A stretch of 39,338 nt of DNA from Flavobacterium sp. HTF. Lineage in GTDB: Bacteria; Bacteroidota; Bacteroidia; Flavobacteriales; Flavobacteriaceae. Shown here one piece after another: positions 5,939 to 13,761 of the stretch. Position numbers and translations under genes: made by a program. Under the pieces are notes generated by a model that was not told the origin of the DNA, made no database searches, and saw nothing but the letters and a program-made list of their open reading frames with translations. Positions within the stretch are counted from its first letter, which is position 1, and each line of letters opens with the position of its first letter. The DNA is taken from contig NZ_QETH01000041.1 of the NCBI RefSeq assembly GCF_003105115.1, forward strand, positions 1-39,338, read 5' to 3'.

Positions 5939-7493
5939 TACGAATGTTATTCTTTATTGTCGTGTTAGTACCGACGAGCAAGCTCAAAAAGGTTTCAGTT
6001 TGGATTATCAAGAAGAATCATTAAAGAGATACTGTGATTCAAGAAACTACAACATTGTTAAAGTTTACAGAGAAGACCACTCTGCGAAAAACTTCAATAG
6101 ACCTGAGTGGTTAAAATTGAAAACCTATGTAAAATCCAATAAGAAAGAAATTCATAAGGTGCTTTTTGCTAAATGGGACAGATTTTCAAGGAACGTGGAG
6201 CAGGCTTTAACTGTTTTAAGAGAGTTTGATTCAATAGGTGTTGAGTTAAATGCATCTGAGCAATACTTAGATACGACTAATTCTGACAATAAAATGGTAT
6301 TAGCTATTTATCTTACAGCTGGCGAAGTTGAGAGAGATAAAATATCTAGTAGAACAATTGCAGGTACTTATCAGGCGAAAAGAGATGGTTATTTTGCTGG
6401 GAAAGCTCCGTTTGGCTATGATAATTATAGGGATGTGCTAAAAAAATCAACTCTTAAGCCAAATGAAAATGCTAATTTAGTAAGACGTGCATTCAAAGAA
6501 GTTGCTATGGGAATAGAGCCTGTTGAAACTATAAGGAAAAAGTTAAGACAAGATGGGATGGAGTTAAAGAAAAGTGCTTTTAGCGAACTACTTAAAAACA
6601 TTGTATATATAGGTAAAATAAAAGTTCCTGAATTTAAAAAAGAGTCTGCAATGATAGTTGACGGTAAACACGAGGCTTTAATAGATTTGGAGACTTTCAA
6701 TAAAGTTCAAAATGTGTTCAAGGGAAAAAGGTGGCATGGTATTAAGCCAAGTCATAAAAATCAAGACTTTCCAATGCGTGATTTTCTAATTTGTGAGGTC
6801 TGTGGTGGTCAAATAACTGGAAGCAATTCTACGGGTAGGGCAAAGAAATACGCTTATTATCATTGCAGGAATAAATGTAAAACGAGGGTTTCGGTTGATA
6901 GTGCTCATCTTAAAATCGCAAATATTCTTAATGGCTTGAAGATAAACGAGAATATAAAAGAGTTATTTTGTGAGGTTTTAAAAGATTCGGAGTCTCAAAT
7001 AAATGGAGACAAAAGCAATCAACTGGAAGTTAAGTTTGAGGCTCAAAGAGCTTTAAAATCGCAAATTGAAAATGCAGAAGATAAGCTTATAAGTGGCGAC
7101 ATTAGTAAAGAAAGATTCGAAAGTATAATCGAGCGTATCAATGGAAAGTTAAGTGTTGTGAACAATGAAATTGAGGTTCTTAGTACCAAGACGGATTCGA
7201 TGAAAACGTTTGTGGATTCAGGTCTTGAGTTGCTTACTAACTTGGATAGGTTGTTTCTTAATGGAGATTATGATGGGAAAAGAATTGTAGCGGGTTCAAT
7301 TTTCACTCAAAAACTAATTTTTGGAAATGATGATTGTCGAACCACTCAAGTGAATGAAGTAATCAACGTTTTGACTAGGAATAGCAAGGCTTCGGAAAGG
7401 CTTAAAAAAGGAAAAGCTGTCAAAAATGACAGCTTTTCCGTTAAAGTACCCGGAGCCGGAGTCGAACCGGCACGGTTTCCCACAGGTGTTTGA
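5931..7493 (+). CDS. Large serine recombinase at the island end
   Basis: This is a 520-residue serine site-specific recombinase. The N-terminal resolvase domain holds the catalytic S13 in YCRVSTDEQ and the Arg-rich active-site region KWDRFSRN (81-88). A recombinase domain follows (about 155-270). A zinc ribbon has C288/C291 and C312/C316, and a coiled-coil-rich region leads to the C-terminus. The start at 5931 (MSNTNVILY) is preferred over the ATG at 5919 because it begins directly at the domain and overlaps the previous stop by 8 bases. The last 30 or so residues are odd: they are translated from the inverted repeat of the tRNA-Leu terminator and then from the tRNA gene itself (VPGAGVEPARFPTGV). 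The TGA stop overlaps the tRNA anticodon. This indicates that the attachment site lies in the gene's 3' end. Confidence 0.93.
   Translation: MSNTNVILYCRVSTDEQAQKGFSLDYQEESLKRYCDSRNYNIVKVYREDHSAKNFNRPEWLKLKTYVKSNKKEIHKVLFAKWDRFSRNVEQALTVLREFDSIGVELNASEQYLDTTNSDNKMVLAIYLTAGEVERDKISSRTIAGTYQAKRDGYFAGKAPFGYDNYRDVLKKSTLKPNENANLVRRAFKEVAMGIEPVETIRKKLRQDGMELKKSAFSELLKNIVYIGKIKVPEFKKESAMIVDGKHEALIDLETFNKVQNVFKGKRWHGIKPSHKNQDFPMRDFLICEVCGGQITGSNSTGRAKKYAYYHCRNKCKTRVSVDSAHLKIANILNGLKINENIKELFCEVLKDSESQINGDKSNQLEVKFEAQRALKSQIENAEDKLISGDISKERFESIIERINGKLSVVNNEIEVLSTKTDSMKTFVDSGLELLTNLDRLFLNGDYDGKRIVAGSIFTQKLIFGNDDCRTTQVNEVINVLTRNSKASERLKKGKAVKNDSFSVKVPGAGVEPARFPTGV
7404..7439 (-). terminator. Intrinsic terminator of tRNA-Leu
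   Basis: On the minus strand a 13-bp perfect stem (7427-7439 with 7410-7422, loop of 4) is followed by six T residues (7409-7404), 8 bases after the tRNA 3' end. The same DNA is read as protein by the serine recombinase on the plus strand. Confidence 0.85.
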
Positions 7494-7526
7494 GACCAGC
7501 GCGTCTACCAATTCCGCCATCCGGGC
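7447..7526 (-). tRNA. tRNA-Leu (anticodon CAA)
   Basis: On the minus strand the gene starts GCCCGGATGGCGGAATTGG, giving an acceptor stem GCCCGGA/TCCGGGT with a G-U end pair and A73. The D-arm has the leucine-like GGTAGACGCG. The anticodon arm CTGGT-CTCAAAC-ACCTG places CAA at 7490-7492, with one U-U mismatch in the stem. A variable arm of about 11 bases follows, then the T-arm GCCGG-TTCGACT-CCGGC. No CCA is encoded, as usual in this phylum. It decodes UUG. A mobile island abuts its 3' side. Confidence 0.93.
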
Positions 7527-7612
7527 TTAGCAGACGAAAAAACAATCAAAAAAATGACCATTTTAACGCAATAGAATGAGTTCATAAATGTGCCCATTCC
7601 TTTAACACGGTG

Positions 7613-7620
7613 CAAATGTA
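7613..7620 (-). promoter_or_regulatory. -7 element, probable tRNA-Leu promoter
   Basis: The minus strand reads TACATTTG at 7620-7613, matching TAnnTTTG, about 85 bases upstream of the tRNA. No clear TTG lies at the expected -33 position. Confidence 0.45.
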
Positions 7621-7686
7621 AAAAATAAAATTAAATCATCTACTAAAAATACTTAAATTTTTCCTTTCAGTGTTCGATAAATTTTA

Positions 7687-7694
7687 TAAATTTG
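7687..7694 (+). promoter_or_regulatory. -7 element, probable prs promoter
   Basis: TAAATTTG at 7687-7694 matches the TAnnTTTG box. It lies about 120 bases before the preferred prs start, and the leader is rich in ACAAC-type words. The -33 region is weak. Confidence 0.45.
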
Positions 7695-7815
7695 CACCTC
7701 GTTAAAACGACGCACAACACAACTAACTACACCCGAGGCAACTACACCTGTTTGGCTAAAAACAAATAACATAGCCGAATTGATGAAGCGCAGCGGAATA
7801 AAACAACAAATTATA

Positions 7816-8757
7816 ATGTCGCACCTAGAACCAGAAGCTAAAATTTTTGCGTGTTCACAAAGTGTTTATCTTGCAGAGAAAATTGCAGACCAATACGGTA
7901 TTCCGTTAGGAAAAGTAACGATGTCAACGTATAGCGATGGAGAATTTCAGCCGTCTTACGAAGAGTCAATCAGAGGATTACGCGTTTTTATCGTGTGTTC
8001 AACATTTCCAACCGCCGATAATTTGATGGAATTGTTACTAATGATTGATGCGGCAAAACGTGCATCAGCAAGACATATTACAGCTGTTATGCCATATTTT
8101 GGTTGGGCAAGACAGGACAGAAAAGACAAACCAAGAGTTCCGATTGGAGCAAAATTAGTAGCTAATTTATTAGATGCTGCCGGAGCGACAAGAGTAATGA
8201 CAATGGATTTGCATGCAGATCAAATCCAGGGGTTTTTCGAAAAACCGGTAGATCATTTATTTGCATCTACAATCTTTTTACCATACGTAGAAAGTTTAAA
8301 ATTAGAAAATCTGACTATTGCATCTCCTGATATGGGAGGTTCAAAAAGAGCATATGCTTACTCGAAGTTTTTAGAATCAGATGTAGTAATCTGTTACAAA
8401 CAAAGAAAAGCAGCCAACGTTATCGACACTATGGAACTGATTGGTGAAGTAAAAGGCCGTAACGTAATCTTAGTAGACGACATGATCGATACAGGCGGAA
8501 CTTTAGCGAAAGCTGCAGACCTAATGATCGAAAAAGGAGCACTAAGCGTAAGAGCAATTTGTACACACGCTATTTTATCCGGCAGTGCGTATGAGAAAAT
8601 CGAAAATTCGAAATTAACAGAATTGATCGTAACCGATTCAATTCCGTTAAAGAAAGAATCAAAGAAAATCAGAGTAGTGAGTTGTGCACCTCTTTTTGCC
8701 GAAGTTATGCACATGGTGCACCACAACAATTCCATTAGTGGAAAATTTATAATGTAA
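7816..8757 (+). CDS. prs: Ribose-phosphate pyrophosphokinase
   Basis: Prs makes PRPP from ribose 5-phosphate and ATP in the cytoplasm, feeding purine, pyrimidine, histidine and NAD synthesis. The protein is 313 residues with the start at 7816 (MSHLEPEAKIF), the normal family length; the upstream ATG at 7783 would add 11 residues of low plausibility. Visible motifs are the ATP-binding region YFGWARQDRKDKPR (94-107), the flexible loop KQRK (195-198) and the PRPP/ribose-phosphate loop LVDDMIDTGGTL (219-230). The gene stands directly beside the tRNA-Leu promoter in the opposite direction. Its downstream neighbour rplY is a frequent partner in Flavobacteria. It is core sequence that borders the island. 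Confidence 0.97.
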   Translation: MSHLEPEAKIFACSQSVYLAEKIADQYGIPLGKVTMSTYSDGEFQPSYEESIRGLRVFIVCSTFPTADNLMELLLMIDAAKRASARHITAVMPYFGWARQDRKDKPRVPIGAKLVANLLDAAGATRVMTMDLHADQIQGFFEKPVDHLFASTIFLPYVESLKLENLTIASPDMGGSKRAYAYSKFLESDVVICYKQRKAANVIDTMELIGEVKGRNVILVDDMIDTGGTLAKAADLMIEKGALSVRAICTHAILSGSAYEKIENSKLTELIVTDSIPLKKESKKIRVVSCAPLFAEVMHMVHHNNSISGKFIM

Positions 8758-8762
8758 AAGCA

Positions 8763-8836
8763 ATAGGCTTTAGGCTATAGGCCGTAAGCTATTCGCAATT
8801 ACAAAAAAAGCCTAAAGCCTATGGCCTAAAGCTTAC
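8763..8836. repeat. Intergenic inverted repeat (AGGCTTTAGGCT type)
   Basis: ATAGGCTTTAGGCT (8763-8776) is perfectly complementary to AGCCTAAAGCCTAT (8809-8822). A second pair, GTAAGCT (8784-8790) with AGCTTAC (8830-8836), allows an alternative fold. It lies between prs and rplY without a proper T-run. Short repeats of this style recur between genes in Flavobacterium chromosomes. Confidence 0.6.
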
Positions 8837-8875
8837 AGCAAATAGAATATTTATTAATAACTATATTTTTTTACA

Positions 8876-9487
8876 ATGAAATCGATTACAATTAAAGGAT
8901 CAGAAAGAGAAAGCGTGGGCAAAGTGTCAACTAAAGCCTTACGTAATGCTGGAGCGGTTCCTTGCGTGTTATACGGAGGAAATCAGGCAGTACATTTCTC
9001 AGCGGACGCTGCGGCATTCAAAAACTTGGTTTACACTCCAAACGCTCACACAGTTGTGATCGAACTTGGAAAAGGAAAATCATTCAATGCAATTTTACAG
9101 GACATTCAGGTTCACCCGGTATCTGACAAAATTTTACACATTGACTTCTTCCAATTATTTGATGATAAAGAAATCACAATGGAAGTTCCTGTGAAAATCG
9201 TTGGTACATCTAAAGGTGTTCTTGCAGGAGGTGTTTTACGTTTAAACACTCGTAAATTAAAAGTTAAAGCTTTACCTAAAAATCTTCCTGATTTTGTTGA
9301 AGCTGACATCACTCCACTTGAAATGGGTAACAAATTATACGTTACTAAAGTTGGTACTCCTGATTACAAAATCATGCACCCGGACAACACAGTTGTTGCT
9401 CAGGTAAGAATCTCTCGTGCTGCTATGAAAGCTGCTCAAGAGGCTGCAAAAGCTGCAAAAGCTCCTGCAAAAGGAAAGAAAAAATAA
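8876..9487 (+). CDS. rplY: 50S ribosomal protein L25 (CTC form)
   Basis: This 203-residue protein is the long L25/CTC form. It binds 5S rRNA in the large ribosomal subunit. The N-terminal L25 domain (about 1-93) starts [16 protein letters not shown] and includes the conserved VPCVLYGG segment. The C-terminal CTC beta domain (about 95-180) includes [18 protein letters not shown]. An Ala/Lys-rich tail ends the protein, as in other Bacteroidetes homologues. It lies 118 bases after prs, separated by a hairpin repeat, and is followed by a clear intrinsic terminator. Confidence 0.96.
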   Translation: MKSITIKGSERESVGKVSTKALRNAGAVPCVLYGGNQAVHFSADAAAFKNLVYTPNAHTVVIELGKGKSFNAILQDIQVHPVSDKILHIDFFQLFDDKEITMEVPVKIVGTSKGVLAGGVLRLNTRKLKVKALPKNLPDFVEADITPLEMGNKLYVTKVGTPDYKIMHPDNTVVAQVRISRAAMKAAQEAAKAAKAPAKGKKK

Positions 9488-9509
9488 TTTTTTTCAAATC
9501 AATACAAAA

Positions 9510-9542
9510 AGCCTCAATCTTTCGATTGGGGCTTTTTTTTTT
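9510..9542 (+). terminator. Intrinsic terminator of rplY
   Basis: AGCCTCAATC/GATTGGGGCT (10-bp stem with one G-U pair, loop TTTC) is followed by a run of at least eight T residues. Confidence 0.88.
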
Positions 9543-9569
9543 GAGGTTCTAAGATGCTGAGGTTCTAAG
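9542..9569. repeat. 12-bp direct repeat TGAGGTTCTAAG
   Basis: TGAGGTTCTAAG occurs at 9542-9553 and 9558-9569 (16-bp period). It belongs to a 416-bp gene-less stretch (9488-9903) that also contains TCTAATTG repeats around 9,611-9,644. No ORF of interest is visible in the stretch. Confidence 0.55.
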
Positions 9570-9659
9570 GGGCTAAGTTTTTTTTAATAGGAGAAGCCCT
9601 TTAAGACAATTGTCTAATTGCCACATCCTCTAATTATCTAATTGTTTTTTTAGAAGCAG

Positions 9660-9768
9660 AAACGCTACGTTTTTTTCAAGACGTGACATTCCTGTCATCC
9701 GCTGTATCTTTTTCCTGCTAAAGGAGCAGGAAAAAGGATGCCGCTTCTGTCAGGGCTAGCGAGAAGAT
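9660..9768. repeat. REP-like intergenic palindromic element
   Basis: The core is a 12-bp perfect stem CTTTTTCCTGCT/AGCAGGAAAAAG (9708-9719 with 9725-9736, loop AAAGG). It is flanked by GCTGTATC and GGATGCCGC arms, and a smaller hairpin TGACA-TTCC-TGTCA lies at 9684-9697. I recall very similar sequence between genes of many Flavobacterium genomes, which suggests a dispersed repeat family. Confidence 0.55.
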
Positions 9769-9903
9769 TTCAATTTATTAAGATACTTTTTGTTTAAGAT
9801 CTTTTATTTAAATAATAAGCTTAAAAAAGATAACAGATGATAGAAAACAAAAAAATCCAGTTGCAGTACACAACCGGATTTCTAAATTTTAAGGGAGTCA
9901 GTA

Positions 9904-11715
9904 TTATTTTTTATCGATCAAATTTTGAACAAGCTCTTTTAATTTTTCTATATCTTTTTGTTGCGTAGCAATCTTAGATTGTAATTTTTCAATTTGATTT
10001 TGTTGTTCCTGAACTGCTTTTACTAGCGGTACCACAAACTCAGAATATCTTAAGCTGTAAAAATCAGTATCATTTTGTGGTCTAACAATACCACTGAATT
10101 TATAATTAATTTCATTTGCTGCAGTTTCTACTTCCTGAGCAATAAAACCTGTTTGTAAATCTGTTGGGCCGGATTTCAAAAAATAAGTAACAGGGCGTAA
10201 TTTAGAGATGAAATTCAATCCAAAAGGACTGGTTGAAATATCTTTCTTAAGACGTACATCTGAAGTATTAGACCAGGCTACCTGACCTCCAATACTGGTC
10301 ATACTGCTATTTCCTATTTGTGCAGTGTTTGAGCCTCTGCCTATTGCATTATAGCCAATAACGATTTGATTGGTTTGACCAGTTCCGGCAGATTTTGAAA
10401 TTGCACCAAGGAAAACAGAGTTATCCGATATAGTGTTCTGACTTGAACCGCTAACTGCAAACATTCCGCTTTGGTATCCCATTGCAACATTCATACTGCC
10501 CGTGGTAAGACCTTGAAGAGAACTTGCTCCGAATCCGGCATTATAATCTCCTGAATTAAGACTAACCATTGTCAAGTATCCTAATCCAATATTATTATTT
10601 CCGCTCGTATTCATTCCTAAAGACTGCTGACCTATTGCAATGTTGTTGCTACCTGTCGTATTAAGATTAAGTGCTATTCTTCCTATACCGATGTTGGTAG
10701 ATCCGGTTGTATTAGCATTAAGAGGTTGATAACCAATTCCTATATTAGATCCCCCTAAGGTATTTGCTTTAAGAGCCTCATATCCAACTGCAGTGTTGTA
10801 ATAATATGTATTATTCATTAAGGCATTTGTTCCTATTGCAACGTTGGATCCACCAGTTGAGGGGCTTGCTAACGCATTTACTCCAAAAGAGGTATTATTG
10901 GTGCTTAATCTACCACCTTGAATATTATTTCTTTTAAAAACTAAGTCGACATTGTCAATAGTTCCTAAAAAATTAGTTGTTGCGGATGTTCCTGTATTAC
11001 CTTCTATATCCCACTTTTGATATAATTCTTTTGCCAAATCTGAAATGGCTCCTTGTACATTTGTAGAAGGTACAGCTACAGTTGACGTTGAGGCTGTAAT
11101 AGCATCACTTGGGGTTTGAGTTGCGGTTTGAATGGGAGAGGATATAATATATGAGTCTGCAGCTGTTCCTGTTCCGGTTACTATAATATTTGTGCCTGCA
11201 GTTGTTTTTCCTCCCAATCCGGCCAAACCTTGCGGCCCGGCAGGTCCTTGTGGTCCCATTGCGCCTACTGCCCCAGTTGTTCCTTTTAATCCTTGTGGCC
11301 CTACGGGACCCGTTAAGCCAGGATCGCCTTTTATGGCTGCTAAGTAATCTTCTATTGTAGCAGTAGTGTTATTTGTAGCTTGCTTCCAGACTTCAAAAGC
11401 ATCTTTCCCATTAGTTGCATCTTCTCCAGAAACAGCAATTTTACACCATTTATTAGCATACCAATAGTAGTAACCCGGTGTAACATCTGAAACAGTTACG
11501 GTATTAAAAACCAATAAACTATTAACATTTCCATTAGTAATTGTCGAAGTGTCTGTAGATCCTGTTAGAGCAACCCGTGGAATTAATATTCCTTTATCTG
11601 TAGCAACAACCTCTAGTCGAGTTGAGGCATCTGGATTGAATGTGCCAATACCTGTTTGAGAATAAGTGCCATAATTGGCTAATAAAACAAGTAAATAGAG
11701 TATTTTACTTTTCAT
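9904..11715 (-). CDS. Collagen-like, S74 (tail-fibre chaperone) surface protein
   Basis: This is a 603-residue secreted protein. A signal peptide covers about residues 1-19. A collagen-like Gly-X-Y stretch follows at 130-169 (GDPGLTGPVGPQGL and similar). The middle (about 270-450) repeats GSxNIGIGxxAL-type units like the heads of trimeric adhesins. Near residue 485 the SDVRLKKDI motif starts a peptidase S74 / intramolecular chaperone domain (to about 560, with TGFIAQEVE), as in phage tail spikes. A coiled coil (about 560-603) ends the chain. In the S74 family this domain trimerises the fibre and then cuts itself off at the motif serine (S485 here). I infer a trimeric surface fibre or adhesin. 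It stands alone with its own promoter. Confidence 0.88.
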   Translation of the reverse strand: MKSKILYLLVLLANYGTYSQTGIGTFNPDASTRLEVVATDKGILIPRVALTGSTDTSTITNGNVNSLLVFNTVTVSDVTPGYYYWYANKWCKIAVSGEDATNGKDAFEVWKQATNNTTATIEDYLAAIKGDPGLTGPVGPQGLKGTTGAVGAMGPQGPAGPQGLAGLGGKTTAGTNIIVTGTGTAADSYIISSPIQTATQTPSDAITASTSTVAVPSTNVQGAISDLAKELYQKWDIEGNTGTSATTNFLGTIDNVDLVFKRNNIQGGRLSTNNTSFGVNALASPSTGGSNVAIGTNALMNNTYYYNTAVGYEALKANTLGGSNIGIGYQPLNANTTGSTNIGIGRIALNLNTTGSNNIAIGQQSLGMNTSGNNNIGLGYLTMVSLNSGDYNAGFGASSLQGLTTGSMNVAMGYQSGMFAVSGSSQNTISDNSVFLGAISKSAGTGQTNQIVIGYNAIGRGSNTAQIGNSSMTSIGGQVAWSNTSDVRLKKDISTSPFGLNFISKLRPVTYFLKSGPTDLQTGFIAQEVETAANEINYKFSGIVRPQNDTDFYSLRYSEFVVPLVKAVQEQQNQIEKLQSKIATQQKDIEKLKELVQNLIDKK

Positions 11716-11762
11716 AACATCTATGTTTAATTATGGGTGATTTAATCACTTTAATAATTTTG

Positions 11763-11770
11763 CAAAAGTA
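11763..11770 (-). promoter_or_regulatory. -7 element upstream of the surface-fibre gene
   Basis: The minus strand reads TACTTTTG at 11770-11763, about 48 bases before the start at 11715. The -33 TTG is not evident. Confidence 0.4.
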
Positions 11771-11960
11771 CTTCTACACACGATTAATGATTTCCTCTAT
11801 ACAGTTTTGTTGTTACAGATTAAGGTGTTTTTTTTCTAAGCATTTTTTTTATTTTTTAATGTTTTTGTATATTTTCCATACACTTACTTGATGAAGGAAA
11901 TTATTATAAATCGTGTACTGTAAAGAGTTAGATTTCCAAATTAACCTTTATTTTTGCATC

Positions 11961-12638
11961 ATGATAAAATGGATAACAAAACTGTTTTCATCAACACAAA
12001 AAGAAGAGAACACAGAAGACAATATGAAACCGGAGGTTCACGAACACCAAAAAAACAATATAAAAAGCGTGAGTAAAAAATATTTAATCGTAGGTTTAGG
12101 AAATATCGGAGCCGAATATGTAAATACCAGACACAATATCGGATTTAAGGTGTTGGACTTTTTAGCCAGAAAAGAAAGCCTTTCTTTCGAAACTGTAAAA
12201 CTGGGCACTCTGGCAGAATACAAATTCAAGGGAAGAACCTTTTTTCTTTTAAAGCCAAACACCTACATGAATTTAAGCGGTAAAGCGGTTAAATACTGGA
12301 TGGACAAGGAAAACATTCCATTAGAAAATATTTTAGTTATTACAGACGATTTGAACCTTTCATTCGGGACAATCAGAATCAAGCCAAAAGGAAGTGACGG
12401 AGGTCATAACGGACTAAAAAATATAAATCTGATCCTGAATACACAAAACTATACCCGTTTCAGATTTGGAATCAGCGATCAGTTTAAAAAAGGACAGCAG
12501 GTAGATTATGTTTTGGGAGAATGGAATGACGAAGAAAATGCCAAACTAACGGAACGTTTAGAAATCTCTTCAGAAATTATTAAATCTTTTGGAACTGCCG
12601 GGTTGGAAAATACAATGACTTCTTTTAACGGAAAATAA
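11961..12638 (+). CDS. pth: Peptidyl-tRNA hydrolase
   Basis: Pth cleaves the ester bond of peptidyl-tRNA released by stalled ribosomes. The hydrolase domain starts at about residue 41 (YLIVGLGNIGAEYVNTRHNIGF), with catalytic H58, followed by KPNTYMNLSG, the DDLNLSFG segment with the catalytic Asp, and GSDGGHNGLK. The start at 11961 (MIKWITKLF) gives 225 residues with a 40-residue N-terminal extension that I recall from other flavobacterial Pth proteins. The earlier GTG at 11913 is unlikely because it reads through a TATTTTTG promoter-like box (11949-11956). That box is so close to 11961 that a start further downstream cannot be excluded. Confidence 0.93.
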   Translation: MIKWITKLFSSTQKEENTEDNMKPEVHEHQKNNIKSVSKKYLIVGLGNIGAEYVNTRHNIGFKVLDFLARKESLSFETVKLGTLAEYKFKGRTFFLLKPNTYMNLSGKAVKYWMDKENIPLENILVITDDLNLSFGTIRIKPKGSDGGHNGLKNINLILNTQNYTRFRFGISDQFKKGQQVDYVLGEWNDEENAKLTERLEISSEIIKSFGTAGLENTMTSFNGK

Positions 12639-12715
12639 AGATTTACAAGTATTTAGATCTTAAAAAATCAATTTATCAATTAATTAAATTGAATTATAAC
12701 GAAATAGTATTTCCT

Positions 12716-12745
12716 ATTCCAAAGTTAAATGTTTAAATTTGGAAT
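12716..12745 (+). promoter_or_regulatory. Probable sod promoter with overlapping inverted repeat
   Basis: TAAATTTG (12734-12741) matches the -7 box and lies about 35 bases before the sod start. An inverted repeat ATTCCAAA-N14-TTTGGAAT (12716-12723 with 12738-12745) overlaps it and could be an operator. Confidence 0.4.
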
Positions 12746-12775
12746 AAATTATTATAAACCATAAAATTATATATC

Positions 12776-13384
12776 ATGGCTTTTGAATTACCACAATTAC
12801 CATATGCATATGATGCATTAGAACCACATATTGATGCACGTACAATGGAAATTCACCATTCTAAACATCATAATGCTTATACAACAAATCTTAATGCAGC
12901 GATTGCAGGAACAGATTTAGAAGGGAAAACAATCGAAAACATCTTAATAAACTTAGATAAATCAAACGCAGCAGTTCGTAATAATGGTGGAGGTTTTTAC
13001 AACCACAATTTATTCTGGACTGTTATGGCTCCAAACGGTGGCGGATTACCAACAGGTGATTTATTAGCTGCAATTGAAGCTTCTTTTGGAACTTTTGAAG
13101 AATTTAAAGCAAAATTTGCTAAAGCTGGTGCAACACAGTTTGGTTCAGGATGGGCTTGGTTATGCGTACACAAAGGTGGAAAACTGGATGTTTGCGGAAC
13201 TCCAAATCAGGATAACCCATTAATGCCGGAAGTTGGATGTGGCGGAACTCCAATCTTAGGAATGGACGTTTGGGAGCACGCTTACTATTTAAACTACCAA
13301 AACAGAAGACCAGATTATATTGAGGCTTTCTTTAATGTAATTAACTGGACAGAAGTTACAAGAAGATTTGCTTTAGAAAAATAA
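12776..13384 (+). CDS. Superoxide dismutase, Fe/Mn type
   Basis: This 202-residue cytoplasmic enzyme converts superoxide to oxygen and hydrogen peroxide. All four metal ligands are visible: H27 (MEIHHSKHH), H77 ([11 protein letters not shown]), D164 and H168 ([17 protein letters not shown]). The metal (Fe, Mn or either) cannot be fixed from sequence alone, so I give no symbol (sodA and sodB are both used). The length is normal for the family and no signal peptide is present. A -7 box with an overlapping inverted repeat precedes it and a strong terminator follows. Confidence 0.97.
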   Translation: MAFELPQLPYAYDALEPHIDARTMEIHHSKHHNAYTTNLNAAIAGTDLEGKTIENILINLDKSNAAVRNNGGGFYNHNLFWTVMAPNGGGLPTGDLLAAIEASFGTFEEFKAKFAKAGATQFGSGWAWLCVHKGGKLDVCGTPNQDNPLMPEVGCGGTPILGMDVWEHAYYLNYQNRRPDYIEAFFNVINWTEVTRRFALEK

Positions 13385-13406
13385 AATAGAGTAAAGAATA
13401 AAGAGA

Positions 13407-13442
13407 AAAGACGGATAACATATTGTTGTCCGTCTTTTTTTT
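13407..13442 (+). terminator. Intrinsic terminator of sod
   Basis: A 13-bp stem AAAGACGGATAAC/GTTGTCCGTCTTT (one G-U pair, loop ATATT) is followed by eight T residues. Confidence 0.88.
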
Positions 13443-13499
13443 ATTTACAAAATTTCCTTTGTTCTATTTTCCTTATTCTGCTCTCTACAGAATAAAAAT

Positions 13500-13570
13500 A
13501 AAAAAGGCGGAATTTCTTCCACCTTTTTTGCCCCAAATCTACCATATACTTAACCTACTAATGTTATGGT
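13500..13570 (-). ncRNA. Candidate tandem small RNA, copy 1
   Basis: The unit reads 5' to 3' on the minus strand from 13570 to 13500. It begins ACCATAACATTAGTAGG, forms a possible 5' hairpin (ACCATA with TATGGT), carries a GATTTGGGGC linker, and ends in GGTGGAA-GAAA-TTCCGCC plus six T residues, an intrinsic terminator with a GNRA-type loop. It differs from copy 2 at only three positions over 71 bases. One of the three changes sits in the terminator stem and keeps pairing (A-U to G-U). A TATATTTA -7 box lies four bases upstream. No ORF is present. The RNA call is inference from promoter, terminator and conservation. Confidence 0.6.
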
Positions 13571-13574
13571 CTAG

Positions 13575-13605
13575 TAAATATAGAATAGCTATATCGTAAT
13601 AGCAA
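13575..13605 (-). promoter_or_regulatory. Promoter of small RNA copy 1
   Basis: On the minus strand TTG (13605-13603), a 20-base spacer and TATATTTA (13582-13575) stand four bases before the conserved unit. The spacer is unrelated in sequence to that of copy 2, but its length is identical. Confidence 0.5.
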
Positions 13606-13686
13606 ATATTTTAGATTAAGTGCAAATATATTCGACGAAATACGTAATTTCTTACTTTGAACCGATTTTCTTGACTTTATTCCAAT

Positions 13687-13757
13687 AAAAAAGGTGGAAT
13701 TTCTTCCACCCTTTTTGCCCCAAATCTACCATAAACTTAACCTACTAATGTTATGGT
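13687..13757 (-). ncRNA. Candidate tandem small RNA, copy 2
   Basis: This is the second 71-base unit, from 13757 to 13687 on the minus strand, 187 bp from copy 1. The 5' hairpin is one pair longer here (ACCATAA/TTATGGT). The terminator stem GGTGGAA-GAAA-TTCCACC is perfect and is followed by six T residues. The promoter box TACTTTTG ends four bases upstream, so transcription should begin at the first conserved bases. It could also stop transcription coming from purF, which ends 100 bases upstream on the same strand. Confidence 0.62.
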
Positions 13758-13761
13758 TTCC

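Noticed and set aside
7314..7520. Minus-strand ORF starting MAELVDALVSNT
   Set aside because: It is a translation of the tRNA-Leu gene and its terminator, a well-known false ORF.
11132..11347. Plus-strand Pro/Gly-rich ORF of 71 codons
   Set aside because: It is the antisense shadow of the collagen-like stretch in the surface-fibre gene.
11913..11960. Upstream start for pth
   Set aside because: The added residues are not typical of Pth and the region contains a promoter-like TATTTTTG box.
13497..13757. The 74-bp direct repeat as a CRISPR array
   Set aside because: There are only two copies, they are longer than CRISPR repeats, the gap does not fit spacers, and no cas genes are present.
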